Below, piece after piece: positions 35,675 to 44,221 of a stretch of 64,000 nt of DNA. The position numbers were made by a program, and so were the translations under genes. Each line of letters opens with the position of its first letter. The stretch's first letter is position 1. The notes under the pieces were generated by a model that worked only from the letters and a program-made list of their open reading frames with translations, did not search any database and was not told the origin of the DNA. The DNA is from Thalassospiraceae bacterium LMO-SO8 (GTDB lineage: Bacteria; Pseudomonadota; Alphaproteobacteria; Rhodospirillales; Casp-alpha2), in the NCBI GenBank assembly GCA_031655335.1, contig CP134226.1:1302001-1366000 (forward strand), written 5' to 3'.

Positions 35675-37009
35675 TCAAGCGAGCCGGCGGCGGATCGCCC
35701 GTTGCCTGTCGGCGGTCAGAGGAAACCGCCACATGGTTCCGATCGCCACACCCTTTATTACGATGGGAACAACGGCATAGATCACGGTCAGCGCCAGGAT
35801 TCCGCCGCGGCTGGGCGCATCCGGATCAAACCCCAGCGCGGCGACGCCCGGCAGGGCGAGCCCCACCGCCGCCGCCAGCGCCAGTTTCGTGCTCATCCCC
35901 CAGAAGGCGAATTGCAGGCCGGCACGGTCCACGCCCCCACGCAGGCGTCCGTAATCGATGACGTCCGCCTGGATCGACGGCGGCAGGGAAAGGTCGGCGC
36001 CCAAGGCGGCCCCGGTCACCACGCAGACCACGGCGAAGGCCGCGAAAGCACCGGCCGGCAATATCGGCACGGCGGCAAAGGCAAGACAGGCGGCGATCAT
36101 CGCCAGGCACCACAGCCGATGCTTGTCCATGCGATGGACGAGCATCAACCAAGCAGGGATCGAGATCACGGCGGCGAGGAAATAGACGAGGATGAATAAC
36201 GCCCGCTGGTCCGGGCCGGCCCCCAAGCCATATTGCAGATACACCAGGAACAGAACCGCCGGGATACCGTTGGCCAGACCGTTGGCGAACCAGGCAAAAA
36301 GAAGCCGGACAAACGGCTTGTTGCGGACCAGCCCAACCAGCGCGGCCGCGATGCGGGCCGGACTCGCGGGAACGGGTAGCCTGCTGGGGGCGGCCTTTTC
36401 CGGGACGGCCCACAGCAAAAGCGGGATCACGGCGACCCCGCCGAGCACGGCGACCCAGACGATGGCGGCCATGGCGTCCCGTTCGCTGCGCCCGGCCTCC
36501 GTCAGGGACGAGGACAGGGCCGCCGCGCCGACGATGCCGATCAGGCCCATGGCCTCCCGCCAGGACGTGACGCGCGATCGTTCGTGATAGTCGCCGGACA
36601 GTTCGGCGCCCCAGGTCAGATAGGGCACGGCGACCATGGTCCAGCCGCCATAAAGGACCATCGACCAGATCAGCAGATACGCGGCGCCGGCGCCGTCGGG
36701 CGGCATCAGGACCTGCCACAGGCCGCCGCCGGCGATGACGGCGCCCACGGCGATCCAGGGCTTGCGGCGGCAGCCGGCGATCCGCGTCCGGTCGCTCAGG
36801 GCGCCGATCAGCGGATCGGTGACCGTATCGAACAGCCGCGCGGCCAGAAGAATCCATCCCACTGCCGTCAGCCCCAGGCCGAGCTCGATCCCGTACAGCG
36901 TCGGCAGGTGAATGTAGACCGGGATGACCGGCAGCGAGACCACGACCGCCGGCAAGGCATAGGCCAGCAGGATGCGCCGGGGCAGCGGCGTGGCGGCGTC
37001 CCGCGTCAC
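35675..37009 (-). CDS. MFS transporter, GPH/MelB-like
   Basis: A 444-residue membrane protein with about 12 TM helices. 'RLFDTVTDPLIGALSDRTRIAGCRRKPWIAVGAV' near the N-terminus is the GPH-family signature loop (D-x2-TDPxxGxxSDR). The substrate is unknown. GTG 37009 overlaps the CFA synthase stop (GTGA). In this cluster it is more likely to handle a lipid-related solute or precursor than a sugar, but the sequence does not show which. Confidence 0.87.
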   Translation of the reverse strand: MTRDAATPLPRRILLAYALPAVVVSLPVIPVYIHLPTLYGIELGLGLTAVGWILLAARLFDTVTDPLIGALSDRTRIAGCRRKPWIAVGAVIAGGGLWQVLMPPDGAGAAYLLIWSMVLYGGWTMVAVPYLTWGAELSGDYHERSRVTSWREAMGLIGIVGAAALSSSLTEAGRSERDAMAAIVWVAVLGGVAVIPLLLWAVPEKAAPSRLPVPASPARIAAALVGLVRNKPFVRLLFAWFANGLANGIPAVLFLVYLQYGLGAGPDQRALFILVYFLAAVISIPAWLMLVHRMDKHRLWCLAMIAACLAFAAVPILPAGAFAAFAVVCVVTGAALGADLSLPPSIQADVIDYGRLRGGVDRAGLQFAFWGMSTKLALAAAVGLALPGVAALGFDPDAPSRGGILALTVIYAVVPIVIKGVAIGTMWRFPLTADRQRAIRRRLA

Positions 37010-38250
37010 CCGGCGTCGATCACGAACTGGCCGACGTCGATGCGCCCGGCATCGAATCCCGCCTCGCAGTACTTCAGGTAATAATGCCACATGCGGCGAA
37101 AGCGTTCGTCGAAGCCCAGCTTCTTGATCTCGGGCCAGGCGGCGAGGAAGTCCGCGTCCCAGCGGCGCAGCGTTTCCGCGTAGGACGGGCCGAAGAAGAA
37201 CACGTCGGTCAGCCGCAGGCCGGCCCGGGCGACCGCGTCGGCGAAGGCTTGCGGGCCCGGCAGCATGCCGCCCGGAAAGATGTAGCGCTGAATGAAATCC
37301 GGAGAGCGGCGATAGCTTTCAAAATACGCGTCGTCGATCGTGATGATCTGCAGCCCCGCGCGGCCGCCGGGCGCAAGGCGCGCTTTCAGGGTGTTGAGAT
37401 AAGTCGGCCAGTAGGCCTCGCCCACGGCCTCGAACATCTCGATCGAGGCGATCTTGTCATAGATGCCCTGTGTGGCGCGGTAATCCTCGATCCGGATGTC
37501 GACCCGGTCGGCCAGGCCCAGATCCGCCATGCGCGCCCGCGCGAAGGCCGCCTGCTCGACGGACAGGGTCAGGCCCGTGACGCGGCAGCCGAAATCGCGC
37601 GCCGCGATCTCGGCGAAGCCACCCCAGCCGCATCCGATCTCAAGCACGTGGTCACCGGGCCGCAGGTCCAGGGCCCGCGCCAGGCGTTCATACTTTCGCC
37701 GTTGCCCGTCCGCCATGGGTTCGTCCGGCGCCTCGAACAGAGCCGACGAATAGGACATCGTCTCGTCCAGCCAGTGGCCATAGAACGCGTTGCCCAGGTC
37801 GTAATGGGCAGCGATGTTGCGGCGGCTGCCGCGCAGCGTGTTGGCGTGCAGGGCATGGTGCAGGCGGCTCAACAAACGAACCGGCCAGGGTTGGCGGAGG
37901 ACTTCGGTCAAGGCGCGTTCATTGCGCAGGCTGAGATCCAGAACCGCCGCCAGATCCGGGCTGTCCCAGTCCCCGGCCATGTAGCCTTCGGCCACCCCCA
38001 TGTCGCCGCCCAGCAGCATGCGATTGACCAGGCGCCAATTTCGGATGCGCACCGTCGCTTCCGGTCCGGGTGCGGCGCCGTCGACGGTCACCCGCCGGCC
38101 CGACGGCAGGACGACATCCATCCGGCCGACCTGCAACCGCGCCAAGGCACGGCGCAACAGCCGCTCGCGGACACCGGGAGACAGGGTCTCTTCGGCGGAG
38201 CGGGCACCCGAGACGGAGTCAGAAACCGATTTCGCAATGGCGTCACTCAT
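37006..38250 (-). CDS. cfa: Cyclopropane-fatty-acyl-phospholipid synthase family methyltransferase
   Basis: A 414-residue SAM-dependent enzyme acting on unsaturated acyl chains in the membrane. SAM motif I 'HVLEIGCGWGGFAEIAARDFG' is at about 202-222, and 'QGIYDKIASIEMFEAVGEAYWPTYLNTLKARLAPGGRAGLQIITID' and 'FIQRYIFPGGMLP' are CFA-family blocks. The N-terminal domain ('GDMGVAEGYMAGDWDSPDLAAVL') binds lipid. It may form cyclopropane or methylate the chain (as UfaM-type relatives do); these cannot be told apart by eye. It starts 6 bp after the DUF1365 gene stops. Likely under ECF control. Confidence 0.9.
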   Translation of the reverse strand: MSDAIAKSVSDSVSGARSAEETLSPGVRERLLRRALARLQVGRMDVVLPSGRRVTVDGAAPGPEATVRIRNWRLVNRMLLGGDMGVAEGYMAGDWDSPDLAAVLDLSLRNERALTEVLRQPWPVRLLSRLHHALHANTLRGSRRNIAAHYDLGNAFYGHWLDETMSYSSALFEAPDEPMADGQRRKYERLARALDLRPGDHVLEIGCGWGGFAEIAARDFGCRVTGLTLSVEQAAFARARMADLGLADRVDIRIEDYRATQGIYDKIASIEMFEAVGEAYWPTYLNTLKARLAPGGRAGLQIITIDDAYFESYRRSPDFIQRYIFPGGMLPGPQAFADAVARAGLRLTDVFFFGPSYAETLRRWDADFLAAWPEIKKLGFDERFRRMWHYYLKYCEAGFDAGRIDVGQFVIDAG

Positions 38251-38256
38251 GTCTCG

Positions 38257-39039
38257 TTACGTTCCATTCTCTTCAATGCTGAATTGGACACGGCGCACGG
38301 CCGGCGAATGCTTGAATACGGGCAGGCCCTTGAGCCACAGCTTCAAGGCCTCCCAATGGATGCCCGCCATCACCTTCAGCGTCAGCAGCGGAAACCGGAT
38401 CAGGGCACGCGTTAGGCCGCGCGGAGAGAACGGACGGCGGTCCCCCGCGAAGGACGCCGCCAGCAACAGCCCGTCGCTGTCCTCCTGGCGGATGACGATG
38501 CGGACGGTCTCGCCCGGGGGCACGATGCGGAACTGATAGGAGGCGTCCATACCGATGAAGGGCGAAACATAGAGTGCCTTGGCGCAGGACTGCTTGATGA
38601 CCGGGCGGCTTTGATCGGCGACTGGAATCACATAGGTATGGCGTTCCTTGAAGGTGTTGCAGACCTCGTAAAGGATGGCGGTCAGCGCGCCCGATCGCCG
38701 GTAGCAAAAAAACACGCTGAGCGGATTAAAGGCATATCCGAAGATACGCGGATAACAGAGTAGGCGGATCGGCCCGCCGTCCGGATCGATGCCGGCCTGA
38801 CGCAGGTGCCGTTCGGCCCAGGGGCGCAGGGCGCTGCCGTCCGCCGGCCCGTGATCCCGGTCGTGGAAAGCCAACGGCGCAAATCGGTTGTGGCCGAACA
38901 GGCGGGTCACCTTGCTGAGCGCAGACAGTTCGTCCAGATCAAGCAGCATGGAAAACACCGAATAGCGGAGCCGATGGGGCTTCGGCCGTTTTCGTTGATG
39001 CACCACGTCGCCTTCGTAGATTGCCGATGCCAACGTCAT
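38257..39039 (-). CDS. DUF1365 domain protein
   Basis: A 260-residue protein with DUF1365 landmarks: 'AIYEGDVVHQRKRPKPHRLRYSVFSMLLDLDEL', 'LLCYPRIFGYAFNPLSVFFCYRRSG', 'LYEVCNTFKERHTYVIP' and 'SPFIGMDASYQFRI'. The family nearly always sits between an FAD oxidoreductase and a CFA synthase, as here, and is thought to work on the acyl chain with them; the reaction is not established. ATG 39039 overlaps the FAD gene stop by 4 bp, and 6 bp separate it from cfa. Confidence 0.88.
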   Translation of the reverse strand: MTLASAIYEGDVVHQRKRPKPHRLRYSVFSMLLDLDELSALSKVTRLFGHNRFAPLAFHDRDHGPADGSALRPWAERHLRQAGIDPDGGPIRLLCYPRIFGYAFNPLSVFFCYRRSGALTAILYEVCNTFKERHTYVIPVADQSRPVIKQSCAKALYVSPFIGMDASYQFRIVPPGETVRIVIRQEDSDGLLLAASFAGDRRPFSPRGLTRALIRFPLLTLKVMAGIHWEALKLWLKGLPVFKHSPAVRRVQFSIEENGT

Positions 39040-40421
39040 TTCGCCGCAACCTCCGCCGGTCGGGTCACCGTTATCCGACCGTTCTCGTCGTCGACCGTCC
39101 AGGGCCGGCGCATGCCGCCCAATTGTTCCGCCACGGCGAGACCCGATTGCAAGGCGTCCTCGTGAAAGCCGTATCCGAAGTAGCTGCCGCAATACCAGGT
39201 GCGCCGGTGCCCCTGCAGCGACCACAACGTTTCCTGCGAGCGGAGGGCCGCTTGATCGAAGAACGGATGGGCGTATTGAAATTCCCGCAGCACGGAGCCC
39301 GGCGCCGGCTCACGCACCGGGTTCAGGGTCACGAACAAGGGCGTGTTCGGGTCCAGGCCCTGCAACGGGTTCATCCAATAGGTGACGCAAAGGGGATCGC
39401 TCTCTGCTGCTGTTTGTTCGCCGCCGATGAAGTTCCAGCTCGACCACACGCGCCGCCGTTTCGGCATCAGGGAAGGATCGGTATGAAGAACCGCGCGGTT
39501 GTCCGTATAGGACCATGCCCCAAGCAGGTTTTCTTCCCGTGCGTCGCGGTCGCTCAGCATCGCATGGGTCTGGTCGGCGTGGGCGGCCATGACGACATGG
39601 TCGAAGGCCCGGCATTCGCCGTCGTTCGCCACGACCAGGACCTTTCCGGGGTGCCGCGTGACCTCGCGGACACCGCCGTAATGAATGCGCTCGCGGTAGG
39701 GTTCGGTCAGCCGTTTGACGTATTCCCGCGATCCGCCGTCGACGGTGCGCCATTGCGGGCGGTCCGTCAGGGTCAGCAGGCCGTGGCTGACGAAAAAGCG
39801 AATGAAGGCCACCGCCGGATAGGCGCGCATCTCCCGGGCGGTGGTCGACCAGATGGCCGCACCCATCGGCAGTAGATGGTCTTCGATAAATGCGTCGGAA
39901 TATCTGTTTGCGGCCAGGTAGTCGCCGAGGCTGAGGCCCGCCGACGGCGCATCATCGAGATGCCCCGGCGCGTCCCGGTAAAACCGCAGAAGGTCGCGGA
40001 CCATCCGCCAGAACCGGGGACGCAGGAGGTTGCGCCGCTGACCCAACAGTCCGTTGAGATCGGTGCCGGCGTATTCCAGTCGGCCGCCGTCCAAGGAGGC
40101 GGCGAAGGACATGTCGCTGTCCTTGGTCCGCACGCCGAGATGGCGGAACAAGGCCGTCAGGTTCGGATAATTCCGTTCGTTGTAAACGATGAAACCCGTG
40201 TCCACGGGAACCGGCCCCGCCGCCGTCGCGGCGTCGACCGTGTTCGAATGGCCGCCCGGGTGGGGCTCTTTTTCATAGACGGTGACATTGTGCCCCTGGC
40301 TCAACAGCCAGGCGGCCGACATGCCGGCGATGCCGGTGCCGATCACAGCGATATTCAGGCGTTGACCATTTACCAACGGACTATCGAACACCGGCGCTGC
40401 CTTTCTGGATTCACGCGCCAT
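39036..40421 (-). CDS. FAD-dependent oxidoreductase (amine oxidase-like) of the CFA cluster
   Basis: A 461-residue flavoprotein. Dinucleotide-binding 'IAVIGTGIAGMSAAWLLSQGHNVTVYEKEPHPGGH' spans about 24-58. 'VDTGFIVYNERNYPNLTALFRHLGV' is the pattern of the CFA-linked group related to amine oxidases and squalene/phytoene desaturases. 'RRTWYCGSYFGYGFHEDALQSGLAVAEQL' near the C-terminus closes the FAD site. It is first in the operon that continues with DUF1365, cfa, MFS and DUF3833, and lies 42 bp from the -10 of an ECF-type promoter. It probably oxidises or desaturates a modified fatty acyl chain. Confidence 0.87.
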   Translation of the reverse strand: MARESRKAAPVFDSPLVNGQRLNIAVIGTGIAGMSAAWLLSQGHNVTVYEKEPHPGGHSNTVDAATAAGPVPVDTGFIVYNERNYPNLTALFRHLGVRTKDSDMSFAASLDGGRLEYAGTDLNGLLGQRRNLLRPRFWRMVRDLLRFYRDAPGHLDDAPSAGLSLGDYLAANRYSDAFIEDHLLPMGAAIWSTTAREMRAYPAVAFIRFFVSHGLLTLTDRPQWRTVDGGSREYVKRLTEPYRERIHYGGVREVTRHPGKVLVVANDGECRAFDHVVMAAHADQTHAMLSDRDAREENLLGAWSYTDNRAVLHTDPSLMPKRRRVWSSWNFIGGEQTAAESDPLCVTYWMNPLQGLDPNTPLFVTLNPVREPAPGSVLREFQYAHPFFDQAALRSQETLWSLQGHRRTWYCGSYFGYGFHEDALQSGLAVAEQLGGMRRPWTVDDENGRITVTRPAEVAAK

Positions 40422-40462
40422 TCTGATGATAGGGGCGCGGCTGCAAGAACTGTTATCTGGAG

Positions 40463-40489
40463 TTACGGTCCCCGGTCGTTCATGGATCA
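40463..40489 (-). promoter_or_regulatory. ECF (RpoE/ChrR-type) promoter of the FAD-DUF1365-cfa operon
   Basis: On the minus strand TGATCC (40489-40484), 16 bp, CGTAA (40467-40463). The predicted start of transcription lies about 35 bp before the FAD oxidoreductase ATG. Confidence 0.75.
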
Positions 40490-40516
40490 CCCCGATGAGC
40501 AGAAAATTACACCGAG

Positions 40517-40542
40517 TGATCCGCCCCGCCGCATGCCGCGTA
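40517..40542 (+). promoter_or_regulatory. ECF-type autoregulatory promoter of rpoE-chrR
   Basis: TGATCC (40517-40522), 16 bp, CGTA (40539-40542). It diverges from the cfa-operon promoter 28 bp away and leaves a leader of about 135 nt before the sigma factor ATG. Confidence 0.72.
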
Positions 40543-40683
40543 CAAGTCGTCATGGATGGTAATTTCGCCGCGTGTGGTGCAGGTTTGTCCGAAGATATGG
40601 GTCGGCCCGCGCACACTTGTCCCGTTCACATCCGGCAAGGGCGCCGCGGTCCGCGGCAGAACCTAGGGGGCGCTTTGCAGTCG

Positions 40684-41217
40684 ATGGATGATTTGATCGT
40701 CGCGGTCGCGCAGCACAGGGACCGTGCTGCGTTCCGCGAACTGTTCGATCACTTCGCCCCCCGGCTGAAAGCCTTCGTCATGCGCCAGGGCCTCGACAGC
40801 CAGATGGCCGAAGAGGTGACTCAGGAAGCCATGGTCCGCGTGTGGCAAAAGGCGCAGCAGTTCGATCCGTCGAAGGCGCGGGCCTCGACCTGGATTTTCA
40901 CGATCGCCCGAAATCTGCGCATCGACTTTCTGCGTAAGAGCTACAGACCTGAACCGGACCCCGATGACCCGGCGATGGTGCCCGACGCCGAACCCGGCGG
41001 GTTCGCCCACGTGGCGCAGGCGCAGGAAGCGGAACGGTTGCGGGCCGCCATCGCGGTGCTGCCGGATGATCAGCGGGTTGTCCTGCACCTGGCGTTCTTT
41101 GAGGAAAAGACCCATCCCGAAATCGCCGAGCAGTTGGGCATTCCACTGGGCACCGTCAAATCGCGTATCCGGCTGGCATTCAAACGTGTTCGGTCGGAGC
41201 TTGGAGAAGACCAATGA
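40684..41217 (+). CDS. rpoE: ECF RNA polymerase sigma factor, RpoE/ChrR-type
   Basis: A 177-residue sigma factor. Region 2 is 'DRAAFRELFDHFAPRLKAFVMRQGLDSQMAEEVTQEAMVRVWQKAQQFDPSKARASTWIFTIARNLRIDFLRK', and region 4 is 'LPDDQRVVLHLAFFEEKTHPEIAEQLGIPLGTVKSRIRLAFKRVRSEL'. 'FDHFAPRLKAFVMR' is typical of the group controlled by ChrR. I chose ATG 40684 from the family N-terminus; upstream in-frame starts exist (TTG 40675, ATG 40552). It is coupled to chrR by a 4-bp overlap and should drive the three TGATCC-N16-CGTA promoters. Confidence 0.93.
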   Translation: MDDLIVAVAQHRDRAAFRELFDHFAPRLKAFVMRQGLDSQMAEEVTQEAMVRVWQKAQQFDPSKARASTWIFTIARNLRIDFLRKSYRPEPDPDDPAMVPDAEPGGFAHVAQAQEAERLRAAIAVLPDDQRVVLHLAFFEEKTHPEIAEQLGIPLGTVKSRIRLAFKRVRSELGEDQ

Positions 41218-41882
41218 CCATCGCGCATCACCCGAGCGAAGAACTCCTTCTTGATTATGCCAGCGGCGCCCTGACGGAATCCTGGAGCCTGGCGGTCGCG
41301 ACCCACCTGGCGCTGTGTCCGGAATGCCGCCACGAGGTCGCCCGCATGGAAGCCGTGGGCGGCGGCCTGTTGGACGCCTTGACGCCGACCGCCTGTTCGG
41401 ACGCCGCGTTCGACGCGGTCCTGGCGCGGCTGACGGATGGCGCCGACGCGGCGCCGATCACCGTCCCGCGCGAGACCCTGCATGAAACAGCGGGGCCCGC
41501 CCCCGTCCTGCCGGACCCCTTGCGCGGATATATCGGCGCCGATCTCGACGGCGTCCCTTGGCAGCGTCTGGGATTGGGCGCCTACCAATGCCTTGTCCGA
41601 ACGGAAGACGGCGTGACGGCCCGGCTGTTGCGGATCCCGGCGGGCCGGCCGGTGCCCGAACATACCCACCGCGGCCAGGAATTGACTCTGGTGCTTCGGG
41701 GGGCGTTCTCCGATCAGACCGGACACTATGGAGCCGGGGATTTTCAGGAAGCGGACGAGCATATCAAGCATCAGCCCCATGCGGCGCCTGGGGAAGATTG
41801 TATCTGCCTGGCAATAACGGATGCGCCCCTTCGGTTCCGGTCCCTGGCGGCGCGCCTCGTCCAGCCTCTTTTGGGCATCTAG
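41214..41882 (+). CDS. chrR: ChrR-type zinc anti-sigma factor
   Basis: A 222-residue cytoplasmic anti-sigma factor. The N-terminal zinc anti-sigma domain has H6, H31, C35 and C38 ('MTIAHHPSEELLLDY...THLALCPECRHEV'), the same ligand positions as Rhodobacter ChrR. The C-terminal cupin domain 'VPEHTHRGQELTLVLRGAFSDQTGHYGAGDFQEADEHIKHQPHA' (about 142-184) holds the second metal site needed for the singlet-oxygen response. It binds and inhibits the sigma factor encoded just upstream until the signal breaks the complex. Confidence 0.93.
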   Translation: MTIAHHPSEELLLDYASGALTESWSLAVATHLALCPECRHEVARMEAVGGGLLDALTPTACSDAAFDAVLARLTDGADAAPITVPRETLHETAGPAPVLPDPLRGYIGADLDGVPWQRLGLGAYQCLVRTEDGVTARLLRIPAGRPVPEHTHRGQELTLVLRGAFSDQTGHYGAGDFQEADEHIKHQPHAAPGEDCICLAITDAPLRFRSLAARLVQPLLGI

Positions 41883-41911
41883 ACGGCCGGGTCTCCCTGC
41901 CCGCGCCGACG

Positions 41912-42940
41912 CTAGGGCCGGTGCCCGTGGGCTTCCGGCGCCCCCTTGTAGTGATGATGCAGATCGTCGCGGCCGAAATCGTTCGCCGGGTCGCGCCACA
42001 GACTGTGGATGTGATTGGCGGCGTTCTGCGAATTGTCGAATTCGATCAGCAGACGCGGGCCGTGGATGCGGTAATAGAAAGCCGCCCCCTCGGCCATGGG
42101 CCCGGCCCAGGCGACGCGGGTGTCGGCCCAGCCGGCCCGCACCAGGTCCATGTAGGGGCGGCCGACCTCGTCGCGGGCAAGGCCCACGTAGGTGCGGATC
42201 AAATCGGTCAGCAAGGCCTGCTGCGGCGGGCTGAGGGCCTCGGTGGGCAGGCCTTCGGGCACCGCCAGGGCATCGCCCCGGCCGGGGCCGGCGACCACGT
42301 TGCCGAGGGAGCGTCCTCTCAGGAGGGCCCGCTCGCGCTGGCCCGCATCAAGGCTGGCCGCGAAGCGCAGCGCCAGGACATATTCATCGCGCTGCACGCG
42401 CTCGCCCTTGCGGGGGCCGCCGGGAATTTCCGCCGGGTTGGTGCCGAGGAAGACCGGCGTCAGCGACACCGCGCCGGGCGCGGCGACGGTGACGTTGACC
42501 GACAGGTGGTGGCCTTCCAGGCGCCAGCCCCAGGGATGCCGGCCCGGCACGCCGAATACCGATATGAAATATTTTTCCGGGTCGCGGTAGTCGAGGGACG
42601 AGCCTTCGACCTCGGCCAGAACGGCCTCGAGCGCCATGATCGCCTCGGCCTTGGCCACGCCCGGCGCCGACAGGGTGCTGCGCATCAAGGCCGCGGCCGC
42701 CGCGCGCTGGGGTGGCGTCATGTCACGGATCGGGACGCCCTTGCGGTATCCCGGCGTATAGGCCCAATCGAACCGCTCATCCTCCGTGAACGCGAACGTC
42801 CCCGCGGCCGCCTTGTCGCCCATGGCTTGTTGCCAGGCCCGGGCGGCGTCGGCGATGGCGGCATCGACAGGCGCCGCGCGGACGGGCGGCGCGCCGAGCA
42901 CGGCCGCGGCGATTCCGGCGAAAAGCAGTCGTCTCCACAT
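41912..42940 (-). CDS. DUF3500 exported protein
   Basis: A 342-residue protein with a signal peptide ('RRLLFAGIAAAVLGAPPVRAAP'). The body has the DUF3500 pattern: 'FDWAYTPGYRKGVPIRDMTPPQRAAAAALM', 'RHPWGWRLEGHHLSVNVTV', 'FLGTNPAEIPGGPRKGERV' and C-terminal 'FDNSQNAANHIHSLWRDPANDFGRDDLHHHYK'. The His-rich end suggests metal binding. Family function is unknown. It converges on chrR (29 bp apart). ATG 42940 was chosen because it places the signal peptide at the N-terminus. Confidence 0.85.
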   Translation of the reverse strand: MWRRLLFAGIAAAVLGAPPVRAAPVDAAIADAARAWQQAMGDKAAAGTFAFTEDERFDWAYTPGYRKGVPIRDMTPPQRAAAAALMRSTLSAPGVAKAEAIMALEAVLAEVEGSSLDYRDPEKYFISVFGVPGRHPWGWRLEGHHLSVNVTVAAPGAVSLTPVFLGTNPAEIPGGPRKGERVQRDEYVLALRFAASLDAGQRERALLRGRSLGNVVAGPGRGDALAVPEGLPTEALSPPQQALLTDLIRTYVGLARDEVGRPYMDLVRAGWADTRVAWAGPMAEGAAFYYRIHGPRLLIEFDNSQNAANHIHSLWRDPANDFGRDDLHHHYKGAPEAHGHRP

Positions 42941-43217
42941 GTACAAGACATAATGCGTCCTGGCCGATGCCGCAATCGGCGCCGCGTTCCGGTATCGGCA
43001 GGAAATGTACGTCGGCGAGCCCCGATGTCTGAACGCCCGGCGGGCGGGCCCCATCATCACAATCCCGCTAGCCTCGCCGTCCATAGACCCCTTCGCCTTG
43101 ATTGGTCGGCGCTTGCCCCCTATCGTCGATTCCCAAGGGGGGCGGCAGCAAGAGCCGCCAGCCCGGCCGGGACCAATCCCCGCCGGGACCGTAACGGCGG
43201 GGACTGGGAGGACTTCA

Positions 43218-44186
43218 ATGACCGACAAGGTAAAATTCGGCGTGCGCCTGACCGTGCAGGGCGAAATGGGCGCGACGTCGTCCGGTTTCGACTATGCCCT
43301 GGAGATGGCCCGCGTGGCCGAGGATCTGGGCTTCGATTCCGTGTGGATCCCCGACCATGTGGAGAACGCGCATCTCGACCGTTCCAAGCCGATCCTGGAA
43401 TACTGGACGGCCATGACCGCCATCGGCGCCCTGACCAAGCGCGTGCGCCTGGGCGGCCATTCCATCAACAACACCTTCCGTCATCCGGGCCTGACGACCA
43501 AGATCGCCTGCACCCTGGATCACATCACCGGCGGCCGCGTGATCCTGGCCCCCGGGTCGGGCTGGTTCGCCGCCGAGGCCAAGTCCTACGGCTTCACCGA
43601 ATGGTCCGACGACGGGCTGGAGCGCATCGCGCGTCTGGACGAAGGGCTTTCCATCTACCGCGGCCTGATCGAATGCGAGGATGCGAACGGGTTTTCCTTC
43701 GACGGCCGGTTCTATCAGCTGAAGGACGCCTTCTGTCATCCCAAGCCGCCGCAGAAACCCTATCCGCCGATCTGGATCGCCGGCGATTCGCCGCCGACCC
43801 AGGAATTGATGAAAAAGCACGGCGACGTCTGGTTCATGTATTCAAAGGCCCCCCCTGTGGTGAAGGAACTCGTCGACGGCATGAAGGCGGAGCTGACGGA
43901 GCGGCCGTTCGAGGTCGCGATCTCCGCCGTCGGCCTGGCCGACAAGGGGCCCGAGGAAACCCGCAAATGGGCCGAGATGTACGCCGAGGAGCGCAAGCAC
44001 CGTTTTCCCATCCCGCCCACGGTCGACGACGTCATGGAATCGAACCTGATCGGCGACGTCGCCCAGGTCCGCGACCGCATCGATCAATGGATCGACGCCG
44101 GCGTCAACCACATCGTGTTCCAGCCCATGCCGCCCATGGAAGGCACGCGGTTCTTCGGCGAGAAGATCATCCACCACTACATGTAA
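43218..44186 (+). CDS. LLM-class flavin-dependent oxidoreductase
   Basis: A 322-residue luciferase-like TIM barrel: 'FDYALEMARVAEDLGFDSVWIPDHVENAHLD', 'LTKRVRLGGHSINNTFRHPGLTTKIACTLDHITGGRVILAPGSGWFAAEAKSYG', 'FHPKPPQKPYPPIWIAGDSP'-type block and 'VRDRIDQWIDAGVNHIVFQPMPP'. Such enzymes use reduced FMN or F420; the 5,10-methylene-H4MPT-reductase-like subgroup is close in pattern. The substrate cannot be assigned. RBS GGGAGGAC precedes ATG 43218. It is a lone gene between DUF3500 and a histidine kinase. Confidence 0.87.
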   Translation: MTDKVKFGVRLTVQGEMGATSSGFDYALEMARVAEDLGFDSVWIPDHVENAHLDRSKPILEYWTAMTAIGALTKRVRLGGHSINNTFRHPGLTTKIACTLDHITGGRVILAPGSGWFAAEAKSYGFTEWSDDGLERIARLDEGLSIYRGLIECEDANGFSFDGRFYQLKDAFCHPKPPQKPYPPIWIAGDSPPTQELMKKHGDVWFMYSKAPPVVKELVDGMKAELTERPFEVAISAVGLADKGPEETRKWAEMYAEERKHRFPIPPTVDDVMESNLIGDVAQVRDRIDQWIDAGVNHIVFQPMPPMEGTRFFGEKIIHHYM

Positions 44187-44221
44187 GCGGCGGCGCGGCG
44201 GCGCGGACGGGGGACGCGGCG

